From Eretmocerus hayati (lineage: Eukaryota; Arthropoda; Insecta; Hymenoptera; Aphelinidae), in the NCBI GenBank assembly GCA_029851415.1, contig CM056742.1, forward strand, positions 154,199,121-154,263,120: a stretch of 64,000 nt of DNA, written 5' to 3'. Each line of letters begins with the position of its first letter. Positions within the stretch are counted from its first letter, which is position 1. The translations under genes and the position numbers were made by a program. Shown piece after piece: positions 1-12,596 of this stretch. A model generated the notes under the pieces. That model was not told the DNA's origin, did no database searches, and was given only the letters and a program-made list of their open reading frames with translations.

Positions 1-1457
1 TGTTGGTGGTGATATTATAGTGGCAGTGGTGTTGGCTGCTCGCGTTGAGCTCGATGCCGGATCGAGAACTGCTCGAGACTTTCCGCGACTTCGAACTTTT
101 CTACCCTCCCCTCAATCTACCGTAAGAGGAGAGAGACCTCGCTCTCTCACTCTATATTTTCATCTCACTCTCTCTCTCTCTCTCTTTCATCTTTAAAAAT
201 ATTTATAACCAATCTTGAGAAGCACCGATCTCCCCCTCGTATGCTGTGTCGTATCTAAAAATATTTGGCGAATCCCGAAAGTGCAGGCTCAATCTACAGT
301 TGCTACTTGATTTGAGAGGGGATGATATTCTTGATTCTCTCCAGCTGACGAGCGATGACTCGAAAAGTAATTCCAGTAAAAGAGATGAGAAAAAGAGATG
401 AAATGAATTCTTTATCAAGATATTACGTATAAAGGTGACGAGACGACGCATTTGGACCCGATGCACGACTGAAATACAAGACCGAGAATTTGGTCCTTTT
501 ATTTCTATTTTTTTTTGTCTGTTTAGAGCAGACGAGTATGACGTGAGCGGTTGCGTGTATGTTTTGATGGAGGTCGTAACTTTTGCCGGTTGGAGAATAT
601 CGTGACGAGTGATTCAGTGTGCCGAGTGAGCTTGCTTGAGGCGGAACAAGTTCTGGAAACCGTGAAAGCTGCTGCGAGAATGAACATGCTCGAAAATATG
701 ATCGTTAAAAATTCTTAATTTGTGCTCGAGCCATCAAAATTATTTTTCGAAAATTGTACTTAGGAAGTGCTGTCTTGGACGAAAACGTCGTTCTTCGTTT
801 TCTATTCATCATTTCCGGAAAATGAATAGATAGTGTTCAAATTGGAGGTGCGGATGACCATTTCAACCACTGAGAGATTTTTTACAATAAAATTATCATA
901 TTCATATTGAAATATGCTCAGAGTCGAGGTTTTTGGAGTACAAGAGAGTTACTATATACCTGTTTGATTTGATTCTATAATTAATTGGCAAAAATGGAGT
1001 TCATAGACCATTATGAATTATTCAATCCAAAAACATGTCTCAGAATTATTTCAAACTTGCCAAGGTCTACATTGAGATTAACGATTATCGTGAGAGAGAA
1101 TAGCTCAGAATTCATTTTAATACTAATCAAAATTGTTGTTTTGATTTAAAAGACCAAGAATCTTAAGCGAAAAGGATCTGAGTTGTGTATTTTGTCGTAT
1201 TCACGATTGATCAACCATAGTAGAATAGTTCTCAGATTATTCATGTGCCATGCAATCGCAGATTACTGATGATTAAATCTTGATTTATATGAGCAAATTT
1301 TTTGAGTATCCATGGGATTTTGTTTTCCAATTTGTTCACATCTAATACAGCTCTGAGTTCAGCTATTTCAGATAATCTATGAACTTCAAATTTTCATTGA
1401 AATATTAAAACAATTTCTGAAAATCGTTACAAAAATTGAATAAAAATGTGTACTCAC
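1..1457 (-). other. Start of Mhc intron after exon 12 (no coding exon seen)
   Basis: The sequence from the exon 12 donor to the window edge is AT-rich and shows nothing resembling the start of the rod (no heptad-rich frame after an acceptor). A short CT-dinucleotide tract lies at about 167-185. The next Mhc exon must be further left. Confidence 0.8.
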
Positions 1458-1721
1458 GATAAGCTCGTCTTCAATGCGAGTAGCATTGAGGAGTGGCCTG
1501 ACTTTCTGCCACAACTTCCACCACGGCCAGGTACGCAACTTGAGGTATCTGCGAAGATTCCTCTGTACGACCTGGAGGGCCAAGCGTTGCTCTTGGAGTG
1601 CCTTAAAGTCCTTACGGGCGAGGTAACCTCGCACGTAGGCCTGCATCCACGAGAGAATCTTGCTCAAACGCTCGTCACGGAATTCTTCCATCTGACCCAA
1701 CACTCCAGCACGGAAGAATAC
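1458..1721 (-). CDS. Mhc: Mhc exon 12: end of motor and light-chain-binding lever arm (residues 764-851)
   Basis: 264 bases, phase 0, from VFFRAGVLGQMEEFRDERLS to NATRIEDELI. It holds two IQ-type motifs: SWMQAYVRGYLARKDF (about 786-803, essential light chain) and LQVVQRNLRRYLKLR (about 812-826, regulatory light chain). The conserved WPW follows at 828-830, before the head-rod junction. Acceptor TTGAACAG|GTATTC, donor ATC|GTGAGT. The next exon (start of the coiled-coil rod) is not in this window. Confidence 0.97.
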
Positions 1722-2722
1722 CTGTTCAAATAGCATTCAACAGCACATTTTAAATTCACAATCATTTTTTACAATAGTCTAACGCGCAAAACAACGACGG
1801 GTTCGTCTTTTATTGGTATTTGGACAAAAACTTTGATGTTATGCAAATCAGAGTCCACTATATTGAGAAACCGAATCGCGCGTAACTCTGAGGGTATATA
1901 ATCGAATATTTTTTGAAATTGTGGTACTCAAATAATAAAAATGAAAATTATATTATGCATACAAAGGTTATTTTTCAATCCTTCTAGATAATTTATTTTC
2001 GAGACTCGTGTAGCCGTCGTTGTTTTTTCTCATGTTGAAAGAAGCCAAAATTTGGCTGGATTTGGTTAAAATTCATGACACATTGACTCTAGAAAATTGT
2101 AATGAGAGTTATTTCGTCAGACATCCATATCACATGGGATGCTGAGATCTGAGGAGAGATCCAAATTTGTTCATCTGAAGGGAACGAGACCAAATATGCA
2201 AATTACACTATTTTGGTTAATTAATCATTCAGGTCTTCATCGCTCATGTTGTCGTTGTACGGAATATGTGAGGTTTTTCTTCAATCGATTCAATTAGACA
2301 AATTCGGTTAATTAGTTCAATAAATTCATTGAGTTTGAAAAAATTGAGGGTATCTGGATCTGTCCTACTGATGAAAAGTATCAATTTGCGTAGATGTATA
2401 GGAAGCGCTGAAGCATACGTTTGTTGGCGTTCGCAATGATTTTCTTACGATCTAGAATTAGTTTTCTGTAAAAGGACAAACCAACGATTAGTAGAGGAAA
2501 AAATCTGTAACACAAGATAGCTAGGCCATTAATAATTATACGCGAAAACTATAGGAGCAAAATTATTTGATCAAATAACGTAAGCGGTAGGCATTACCAG
2601 AGATAGCCGAATTTTTCTTGAGAATTCAAGTAGATTTGTAAATATTGATTTGATAGAGAAAGATATTGAGATCAGAGAAAAAGATATTTATTAGTCTCCT
2701 TGCGCTTAGGGTGCTCCAGTAC

Positions 2723-2837
2723 CTTGCTGGCACCAAGACGATATTGATCGGGTGTAACGATCTCTTCAAGAACAATTGCGGCAGCTTTCTTGGGGTCCAT
2801 GCCATCTGTCACTTTTTTGGCGCACAGAATTTTGTAT
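2723..2837 (-). CDS. Mhc: Mhc alternative exon 11c, converter domain, divergent
   Basis: 115 bases: one base plus 38 codons, YKILCAKKVTDGMDPKKAAA to TPDQYRLGASK. It ends GASK instead of GHTK and has CAKK where the other copies have AP(A)A. Acceptor CAACGCAG|ATACAA. It is the only copy in this cluster with a GT donor (AAG|GTACTG). Open frame and conserved DPKKAA and QYRLG argue it is used. Confidence 0.92.
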
Positions 2838-3866
2838 CTGCGTTGCGTCACATTCAGCGCAGACAAGTAATTGGCAGGTTTTTTTTTTGGCGTGCATATG
2901 GATTTTCACATTGATTTTGACGAGCACATAAAAAATGAACAAAAAAGGGAACAAGATTGTTAGATACGTCATATTTGCATTCTCGATCGTCCACTTAACG
3001 AGGATGCTTTGAAATAGCCACTATGTGATGGAATCCTTGAAATTCATCATCGAAGAATTGAAATAAAAATCAAATTTCGAGATATAAAATGTACAACATT
3101 AAGAGACATCACTCGAATTTTCACTTTCATGGGGTTAAAAATCTACAATCTCTAACAGCTAGAAAAGCATTCCGGAGAATGCAAAACTGAAATGCAATCT
3201 GGAATCCATCACATTATGTGGGTTGGCATGTGATATTGAAGTCACATTTTGGTTTCAGCAAAAATTTCTTCACAATATCTACGTCGCACTATCAAACTGA
3301 AATGCTAGATCTCAACCCTCACGTAATAAGATTTGGGTGGCTAACATTTGGATGAAAGTTTTCATCCATTCAAATAACATAAAATCACAGGATGTTATTC
3401 GTGGTTTCGAATTCTAATCAACTATGTGACAAGGACCTACACACAGTGCTACACATACAATAAGGATAACAAGACACAGGGAACTACCACAGCCTCGTCA
3501 TGACCGGGCTCTATATTGTGCATGGATTGTCAACTACCAAGATCCACACATCTGATTGACACAATAAACTCATTACTCCGACAAGGGCTCAACCTTGTTT
3601 GGGTATCAAATTCTCAAAGATTGATTCCTTGATGGATTTTGCTGTCAATTAGAAAACTATCGTATGACTTTTAACTAAAACAATGGATAACAAACAGAAG
3701 ATTTTCGTTCAATGAGGAATTTTAGAATCCTGAAGGCAATGTTTTCAAAAGACAAAAAAACCATCAAAGATTCCATTGTTAGATACGAATATAAAATGGC
3801 AGAGGGCGTGGATTGAATAGCTGCTGGCTGCTGCGATATGGCAAACTAAGACATGATAAACCGTGC

Positions 3867-3987
3867 CTTGGTATGGCCAAGACGATACTGCTCAGGATCA
3901 AGCCCAGATCCTTCCAAGATGGCACCAGCAGCCTTTTTCGGATCACCTCCTGCCGCATCAACGGCAGCTGGGGCTATGATTTTGTAC
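3867..3987 (-). CDS. Mhc: Mhc alternative exon 11b, converter domain, with GC donor
   Basis: 121 bases: one base plus 40 codons, one codon longer than 11a. The peptide runs YKIIAPAAVDAAGGDPKKAA to LDPEQYRLGHTK. Acceptor ACCTTTAG|GTACAA. The 5' splice site is AAG|GCACGG, a second GC donor with a poor match to the consensus at later positions. A GT five bases downstream would lose the frame. Confidence 0.93.
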
Positions 3988-4771
3988 CTAAAGGTGTAGT
4001 CGATGATGGTCGGGGTTTTCGCACGCACATAAAACAAGACGGCCAGTATTTAGCCCGTATTAGTATGAGGGAAACTATTATACAATCTACTTATTACTAA
4101 ATCATTACCCTATTTCAATCTTAATTCTAAAAACTAAAGGGAATTTATTACTACAGGGTATCAAGGTATGCTAATAAAAAAAATCAGTCATGAATGAGCT
4201 CTGCTTTCCTGCCGTGTCCATCAATTGATACTGCTTGCTGCCAATCTTCTTTTTTTCCTTAGCTAAACTATGATAAAAAAGGGTACGAATAAGGTAAGAC
4301 TGGGGAAAATCCAACTCGGTTCTAAACAAACGATACAATGATGGATGAATAATGGGCGACCAGATTTTCCCACTCTCTTGACAAATATCAATAATTCAAA
4401 TCAGAAAAGGTTCAAATGTCATACTTATTATGTCATGGAAAAGTGGGAAAGTGGTTGACGGTACTGAATAATGGAAATTTTTGAAATTAGATGACGTGAA
4501 GTGATATGCACGAGACAACACGGGAGACGAAATACTTGTCATCTACTTTACGGGTAATACAATCATTTACGGTTGTAAAACTCAATACGGTATCTACCAA
4601 ACAAGGTGTATCAAAACTCAGGGATTTTTGGGTAAAAATTCAACACGATCTATAAGGGAATGTGATCCATATACATTATGAAACACGCATTATCTAGTGA
4701 AACGATGATATGGGGGTAAAAAAACTAATCACTGAAATCCCTCTATGAACTTTTGGGGTTGTTCAACTAGC

Positions 4772-4889
4772 CTTAGTATGACCAATTCGGTACATGTCCG
4801 GGTCAAGTTCGCAAGCATCGAAACAAGCCTGGGCAGCTTTCTTTGGATCGGATTCTGCTGTCATGGCTGCTGGAGCCAGGATCATGTAA
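4772..4889 (-). CDS. Mhc: Mhc alternative exon 11a, converter domain, with GC donor
   Basis: 118 bases: one base finishing Arg 724, then 39 codons, YMILAPAAMTAESDPKKAAQ to DPDMYRIGHTK. The converter amplifies relay movement into lever-arm swing. Acceptor CACGCAG|TTACAT. The 5' splice site reads AAG|GCTAGT. The only nearby GT, four bases further on, would break the frame into exon 12, so a GC-AG intron is the only arrangement that restores HTK|VFFRAG. Confidence 0.93.
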
Positions 4890-5462
4890 CTGCGTGCCGA
4901 GAATTGATGGCGATAATTAATCTAGGATTCCGCTAATAGACTGTCACATTCGTGCTTGGGCGCCATCATTCCGGTATGATTTTGTGCAAAATGAAGCAGA
5001 TCAAACCCAGATCTTTTTAGAACTTGGAATGTAAATGCTGAGACCACATGTTAAATATGGCTCTCAACCATCTACTCCACAAGATGTTTGAACAAGAAAT
5101 GAATGACTTTCTACATCAGTTCAATTTCAAAGTATGAATAAAGTTGCCGGAATGATGGTATATGGATACTATTCTCAACGGGAAAGAGCTCCATGTCAAG
5201 TGTGAAACCAATTTTTAAATCATACAATTCATTACTTTACACATGATCTTCTACTTTCGAGGTCATAATCCATAATCAAGCATATCTTTCAGAAATCCTA
5301 ACACGTTTGTGAGTGGACATTTTCAACTATGAATCCGTAAAGTGACTCTGTAACCGTCAAAGTCGGAATATCTCATTTCGACGATGTAGCTCTACCCCCT
5401 TTACTACGTTTAATCATTATTGGTCATTGAAAACTTGCAAGTTAAATTATGTGGATAATTAC

Positions 5463-5878
5463 CGCAGCTTGAAGTCAGGATAGTTCATCCTGTTGGGGAA
5501 TCCTTTACGACAAATACGGATGCCTTCAAGCACACCGTTACAAGTCAGCTGGTGCATGACAAGATGTGAGTCAATGACTCCGGGCTGTTTCATCTCGTTG
5601 GGAATGATACAACGGACGAAGTGAGGTTGAGTCGCTCTCAAAGTTGTCATCAAGTTGTTCAACTGTTCCTTGTAGGCCGAAGATACAGTTGAGAAACCAC
5701 CTCCCTTCTTACCACGTCCACCGCCACCTCCTTTGCCACCAGCATCACCAGACTGACCTGGATGATCGGCAAAGATTTCAACAAGCAGTTTGTTGTTTGC
5801 CTTCTTGAACTGGTCAACGACTGAGTCGTTAAGCGGGTCCTTGTTCTTTTCCAGCCATCCAGTGATGTTGTAAGGCAC
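5463..5878 (-). CDS. Mhc: Mhc exon 10, second part: loop 2 and SH1/SH2 helices (residues 586-723)
   Basis: 416 bases, starting [20 protein letters not shown]. Residues 629-647 form a glycine/lysine-rich loop 2 ([18 protein letters not shown]), the flexible actin-binding surface loop. [12 protein letters not shown] follows, then [20 protein letters not shown] with the SH2 and SH1 cysteines at 698 and 708. The exon ends two bases into an Arg codon; all three exon 11 copies complete it as Arg. Acceptor GCCTAG|GTGCCT, donor CTGCG|GTAATT. Confidence 0.98.
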
Positions 5879-6732
5879 CTAGGCAAGTACAGAAGGATTC
5901 TGTAGAGATTTGGTTACACTTTTCATGAGGGGACTTTCAACCTTAATTCAAGAAGTTTGATTTTGGCGAGATAATTCTGTAGTTAGAAGACTGAATATGA
6001 GCAAAGATTCTCAGCCGGATGATAGAAAATGGCATTTACATCATTTGAGGCCGGATGACTACAAATTTTGATTCGAACTGAAGAGATGTTAAACGCGTTT
6101 CTTGCAGACGATTCAATGAATACTGAAGTAGGGTGACATTTTACCATAGACTACGAACACAGACAATGATCATTACATCCAGAGATCGGACGATCGCGAT
6201 CTTTGAGCGTGAACTCAAATCATCTCAATTCTATCGGAAGCCGAGATGATTGAGTTTGAAAAAATTCTTGGATCTGAAGATCATTCAATAGGACTTGAAG
6301 GGTTCTCAGTATTTCAAGGATTTCCAGGATTTTCAGGATTGGTATGAACCCTGGAAATTAAGAAGCAGTTCAAAGAAACAAGAACCATACAGTTGCAATC
6401 TATCCTACAGTCAAATTTTTCGCAATCATTTATCACCTAGAATATGGGGAATTTACTGTTTCTGCTGAGGTTTTCTGTATGTATCTTTGACTTTCAAGAT
6501 GATACAAGACTTAATGGTCCGGATCTCTGGGCCTTTCTTGTGTGAGTCAAATGGTGGATTATGTATAGAACGATATGAAACGTGTTTTCTGAACAAAACC
6601 GTACAATTTTTTCATGAAAAAAATTCTCAACGTGAACAATTTCAAGAGCGGTACCGGTACTCAACAGATATTCGTGTTACTTGCAGGTGGATTTTCGATT
6701 CTGGTATATACCTACTCCAGCGAGATACTTAC
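5879..6732 (-). other. Mhc intron within exon 10 region
   Basis: An 854-base intron splitting the Drosophila exon 10 equivalent after residue 585. It is AT-rich, and I see no additional exon or repeat in it. Confidence 0.8.
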
Positions 6733-6912
6733 ATTACCAGCATAATGGCCAATAGCGAAGTGAGCAGGCTGTTGACCTGGCTTAGGTGGCTTAGGTTTGA
6801 GGAAGTTAGGACTCTTTCCAAGATGATTGTTGTTCAACTTCTCTTCAAAGGTCTTATCCGTGGCTTTCGGGAACATAGACTCTTCTTCAAGAATGGACAG
6901 GATACCCATGGG
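6733..6912 (-). CDS. Mhc: Mhc exon 10, first part (residues 526-585)
   Basis: Constitutive 180-base exon, phase 0. It starts [20 protein letters not shown] and ends [10 protein letters not shown]. It covers the class-II [16 protein letters not shown] string and a proline/lysine stretch, [10 protein letters not shown], typical of insect muscle myosin. Acceptor TTGAATAG|CCCATG, donor AAT|GTAAGT. Confidence 0.97.
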
Positions 6913-7929
6913 CTATTCAAGAAATAAATAGGAAAATATCCATGTAAGACTCTAATTAGTTGGATCAATTGATAACATTTGAGCATAACCCAAGAGTAGC
7001 GACTTTGAGAAAAAAAAACTATATTGAAATTGGCTTGAATGCAAGATACTTTTTGAACGTGAGAACGTAAGGCTTACAAAATGAGTGCTCTGTTAGCGCT
7101 CGTACAGTGAATTTGTACAGTTAATTTTTGCGAATACAGACGATCAAATTTCTTAGTTCTGATGATGATATCTTCATGAATTGACAAACTACTTGAGAAC
7201 TACAATACAATGAGGCAAAGTTTCTTACGTTTTCTGTGAGGTATCAATATTTAAAATGTGATGATATTTTTTCTGAATGATCTGTTACCGCTACTCTTAG
7301 TACTTGCATAATTCGATATTCAACTTGTTCGTAAATGTGACGAGGTTCGATAAAAAAAGTTTACCGGCTCTTTTGAGTTTTATATTGCAAATTAAAATTT
7401 GAATTTCCCATTACATTCGCACTTCTATTGAATTAATGATATAAATTCATGGAATATAAACTTGTCAAGAGATCCTGTATCCCATGGAAGCCATGAAAAG
7501 GAGAATATGATGATTCACTTAAGATTGAAACTTCAAATTGAGCCAAATATAAATCAAAATAGTTGTAGTCGCGCTTGAGTCACATTTACGAAATAATTTC
7601 ATGATAATAATATGTAGGTATATTTGACATTTATCATCTTTCTCAATAGAGAAAGATCTGGTGACAAGGAATGATCTAAAGAGACACAAACAAACATGAA
7701 AGCCAACACAAACATAGACATAGACCAATACATACTTTGAAGATGATAGATATACGAGCAAGCCTCAAATATAAGGCAGTCAATTATAGATATAGAGCGA
7801 GCGCATAGACGAGCTATACTTTCATGACACATAGCTGCTGATTTTGCTGATGCTGATGCGGCTTCTGCTGGTAAATACTTATAAAAAAAAAAAAAGAAAA
7901 AAAAATCAAGCGTCAAAGCAATTCCCTAC

Positions 7930-8100
7930 CTTTTCGATGAGTTCGATCGTGGTTTGCAAATCCATACCAAAATCAATGAACTGCCATTGAATTCCTTCGT
8001 GTTCATATTCCTCTTGTTCAAGTACGAACATGTGATGATTGAAGAATTGCTGAAGCTTCTCATTCGTAAAGTTGATGCAGAGCTGCTCGAAGCTATTGAA
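7930..8100 (-). CDS. Mhc: Mhc alternative exon 9e, relay domain
   Basis: 171 bases, phase 0: [20 protein letters not shown], loop [11 protein letters not shown], end [11 protein letters not shown]. The His in the relay loop and GIQW are unique to this copy. The donor is AAG|GTAGGG. The acceptor CGTCCAG|TTCAAT lies inside a possible 7-bp RNA hairpin. It is the copy nearest exon 10. Confidence 0.95.
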
Positions 8101-8629
8101 CTGGACGTCCATTCAATATTAGGACGTCACAGTTCGAAATTACGCAACATTCATTGCAAGACAACATGTAGAAAGAAAAAGCAGTTCGAGTACGTTAAGG
8201 CAAGAGAATTTAAAGTCAACAGAGGAAGAGAATAATCAACATTGAAGATTCACGAAGAGCAGAAATATATACATTGTCTTGATACCACTTTAGAGTTAAG
8301 ATATCAGGGACTATCAAATTTCTTCTCTGTTAAAATTCCAATGAGTTCAAGTGTAATAACTATATGTAACAACTAATACGAGATTATTCAATCATTAATC
8401 TACTTTGAAACTTGAATAGGTATTTTAGAATTTCAAAGAGAAGAAAATTGATGAAATATGTGTAAGACAGTAAAGGATTTAGGAGTTATGTCATGCTTTA
8501 TAGGATGGAAGTTGCGAAGGTCAATGCATGCTTTTGTTTTGTCTCATTTTTGCATTTCTGTGCTATCGAATTGAAAGTCTCTTTTTTCACAACTGAGATA
8601 TTCTTCAGTGTTTGATCTCCCAATGATCA

Positions 8630-9028
<399 letters not shown>

Positions 9029-9834
9029 TTAACAGGATTAGGGATATGGTCGGTTCGTATGTGTTTTTTTTTGTAGTCTAGTCAGGAATAACAATGTCTT
9101 GATGATTATTCCTGATTTGAGATTGACCTGAGTAAACGGATTTTTTCAAGTTTTGAACTTTTTAGGTTGAGGTTTGAGGATCTTGATTTTGAGTCTTTCA
9201 TGGTGTTTTGTTGTGAAAGCTCAGGTGATCTATAAATTATGATAATGACGGGGTGATTATTTTTATGTGATATGGGGAGAAAGGCACGATAGTTAGTGCC
9301 GTTGAATTCGGTTGTTTGGTAACTAGTTGGTCTTCTGGTTTTATGGGCTTAGGATTTCAAAATGATATGATTTCATGTGGAAAGAAAGATGTTTTTGGAG
9401 TGTCACATCCGCATTTGGAATCAATGGTTTTCAATGATATTACAAGAATTTTTGCAATAAACTGTTCTCGATCGAGTCATGCAATTTATCAAGATGACTG
9501 TTCAGTGTAATATCATTGAGGTTGTGCACTCTCCCGATGAAGAATAATGAACGTGGTATGTGCCGGATACTGGTATTATGATGTATCCTCATTTCTGCGT
9601 CAGTGTAGTCTGTCCGCATAATGTCACAGCAAGAAAATCGTTGCCCAAAAGCTATTTGATGCATCATGATCTAAGCATAGTACACAATGCGAGAGTGCCG
9701 AAATCTGTATATGTACAAAGACTCTTCATCCTTGTCGTCGGAAAACCTCATAGATACTGTTGAGGTTTCGTTAGATCCTCTTTAGTTGAGTCCAGATCTA
9801 TTCTCTTTTTTTCATCTCATCCAGTAGTAGGTAC

Positions 9835-10005
9835 CTTTTCAATAAGTTCTATACAAGCAGCCAAGTCCATGCCAAAGTCGATGAAGGCCCATTCGATGCC
9901 TTCTCGTTGATATTCTTCTTGCTCGAGTACGAACATGTGATGATTGAAGAATTGTTGCAATTTTTCATTGGTGAAGTTGATGCAGAGCTGCTCAAAGCCG
10001 TTGTA
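9835..10005 (-). CDS. Mhc: Mhc alternative exon 9c, relay domain
   Basis: 171 bases, phase 0: [20 protein letters not shown] at the start, loop [11 protein letters not shown], end [11 protein letters not shown]. Acceptor CGTGCAG|TACAAC, donor AAG|GTACCT. The acceptor lacks a clear pyrimidine tract. Frame, length and the relay Trp are intact. Confidence 0.96.
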
Positions 10006-10729
10006 CTGCACGATTCGATTGTGGCAGAGAAAAATGGATGGATGATAAAAAAAAAGTCAAAGCACACGCTAGGAATTTTCATCTTGGATATGTTGATTTT
10101 CAAATACTGCTATGGTCTTGAGCCCATGAATTCTATCGATCCTTCCTCTGGAAGACTTTTTTTGTACTCGAGAGACTGTCAATTCCTCTTGATTGATTCG
10201 TTGCAGAGAATATATAGGTGCAACTTGTTCAATCCAGTGTGAGATCAGTAATAATGAATGGACTGTGTTTTTTTGGGGTAGCAGTGCGAGGTTAGGTTTG
10301 ATGATAGTTTGGAAAATTGGAAATTGTGGTTTGGAAAAGTGTCACAGAAGCAAATTTTGCGTGTTGAATGACCAGTACAGTTGACGTATATATAAACGGA
10401 CACGAGGACGGACACATGTAGATAGAAGTGTAAACAGTGGACGATCACATTTTTCTTTTTCAATTCTGGACGACATGGTGTTGTTTCTTTTCTGACGACA
10501 TGACATTTTCAAGCGTTATTAGATCGGTTCAACGAGGAGGAACAACAGAGCCGATATAACGAGCCCTTGAATTGTATCCTCGTATGGGTAAGAAAAAAAA
10601 AAGGACTGATTGAAACGATTGTCTTGTGTAACGAGCCAATCAGTCCATATTTGAAAATTGTCAATACAGCTTGACGTTTGATCAGCCAGATCATTTTTTG
10701 GGTCAAAAATTTTGGCCCTCGTCAAGTAC

Positions 10730-10900
10730 CTTCTCTATGAGCTCGATACATGCGAGTAGATCCATGCCAAAGTCAATGAAGGCCCACTCAATGCCTTCCT
10801 TTGTATATTCCTCTTGTTCAAGGACAAACATGTGATGATTGAAGAACTGTTGAAGTTTCTCGTTCGTGAAGTTGATGCAGAGCTGCTCGAAGCTGTTAAA
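10730..10900 (-). CDS. Mhc: Mhc alternative exon 9b, relay domain
   Basis: 171 bases, phase 0: [20 protein letters not shown] at the start, loop [11 protein letters not shown], end [11 protein letters not shown]. Acceptor CTCGAACAG|TTTAAC, donor AAG|GTACTT. It combines the FNSFEQ start of 9d and 9e with the LLACIEL end of 9a, so it looks mosaic between the two subgroups of the cluster. Confidence 0.96.
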
Positions 10901-11964
10901 CTGTTCGAGAGCAAAGGGCCAGATACACTTGTCAGATCTATTACTGATTTTTTGTGAATTGGTAACCTGTCCATAGATACCATTTTGGGTCTTGATCTCT
11001 TTTGCTCACTTTTTTCTCGTGATCAATGGGTTTTCATTTCAAAGATGAAAATTCAGGGTCAGCTCTGAATTTGTTTTCTTTTTACACTGTTCTTTTTGGA
11101 TTGTGATCGACGTCCAGTCCTTTACATTCTAGATCACGGTTACCGTTGGTTTCGATCATGCGGGATTTTCATAATTGGGTTGGTTTTTTTATCTACAATT
11201 ATTTTTGGGATGTGGTTCATATTGGATGGAAAAAAGGGTTCCATCCATTCATCTTTTCGTCAAAAGGAAAATGGTTAAGATTGGGGCGATGATGTAGAGG
11301 TTTTCAAAATATTGACTGTCCACTGTTTTGTGCCTCGAATCCGCGGTGATTGTGAAAAATGTTGATGAAGGATATGAAGTGATACTGTCGGTCTATATAG
11401 GAGTCACATCAAACCAATTTTTTACCTTTTGGACATTGTCCGCTGTTGATTATCCCTGGAGCTCGATATTTGATCAGGCCGAAAAAACATCTAGCAATTC
11501 AGACGTGTTGGTTGGGTTTTCTCCAACATCAAAACACGTAAATTTGGGTTTTGGGAGATAATAACACTCAAATCGGATAAAATGATGTGGGTAAACTCAA
11601 AATAAACCTGTTTCAAACGAATGAATAATCAATTCACGACAATTCAAGTACATACAATCTTGAATCATAACAGCCATGAAGATGTTCTGAAGTATTTGAG
11701 AATATCGAAAGTGAGAGTCACAAAGAAACTCACATTCGATTATGACAAAAGATGAATTGTCCAAAGTTACCATGCGATTCATTCGTGGAACTTGATATGA
11801 AAAATCCCATTCTAGGTTTTTTTTTCATGCTTATGGATATGCAAAAAATTCGGAATGATGTTTATCTCGAACGAAGAGATGTTGGTAAAATGAATTTTGA
11901 GGGTACTACGGGGTGGTAAATAACGAGCCAAACACCAGGATTCAATCGGGGGGCAATTCTCTAC

Positions 11965-12135
11965 CTTCTCGATGAGTTCGATACAAGCGAGCAAGTCCAT
12001 TCCGAAATCAATAAACGCCCAATTGATTCCCTCTTTCTTGTACTCTTCTTGTTCAAGTACAAACATGTGATGGTTGAAGAACTGTTGCAACTTCTCATTG
12101 GTAAAGTTGATACAAAGTTGCTCAAAGCCGTTGTA
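11965..12135 (-). CDS. Mhc: Mhc alternative exon 9a, relay domain (residues 469-525)
   Basis: First of five 171-base relay exons. It starts [20 protein letters not shown] and ends in [11 protein letters not shown]. The relay helix and loop carry the nucleotide state to the converter; the relay Trp is residue 507 (GINW). Variable positions are the loop [11 protein letters not shown] and the end of the exon. The donor AAG|GTAGAG is weak and the acceptor AAAATTCAG|TACAAC has a poor pyrimidine tract. At nucleotide level this copy is the most divergent of the five in the otherwise shared first half. Confidence 0.96.
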
Positions 12136-12596
12136 CTGAATTTTTACGATATCAATTAAAGATCCGAATTCGAGAGATTAAGTTGTGGAGTCATTGGACG
12201 ATGAAAATTTTTTGGTTCATGGTGATGATGTATGTCAGTCGGTAGGTATATGTACGATTGCTTTGTTTAAGATTTTTGGATCTTACTTCCTAATAGTTGT
12301 CTGGGGGTACTCCTGTGGTATCATGGCTTAGATAAACAGTAAAAGAATCAAAATGAAAACTAGTTACTGATCTTCAAGTAGTTATGATCTCAGCTAGTTT
12401 TCAAATTTGATGGTATTCTTGGATTTTTGAGAAATCAGATTCGATGGCAGAGATGGGAAATCTAAAAATTTGTCCTTGATCATTATGTCTGAATTATTGG
12501 AAATATCTGGGTATAGTAAAATCATGTTCAACGCCAATCGAATCTCATAATCTCGCATGTAATATTTTCACAGAAAGATCTGTGTTGATAACTTAC

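Larger units (their letters stand above)
1722..5462 (-). other. Introns of the exon 11 cluster
   Basis: The gaps (1722-2722, 2838-3866, 3988-4771, 4890-5462) are AT-rich intron. I looked for further converter copies by their DPKKAA and YRxGHTK codons and found none beyond 11a-c. An acceptor-like site near 2461 is followed by a frame unlike any exon 11. Confidence 0.75.

Noticed and set aside
1446..1733. 95-codon plus-strand frame over exon 12
   Set aside because: It is the antisense shadow of the Mhc lever-arm exon.
2409..2470. Acceptor-like site (TTTTACAG) that might start a fourth exon 11
   Set aside because: The frame that follows lacks DPKKAA and YRxG motifs and meets a stop without a donor.
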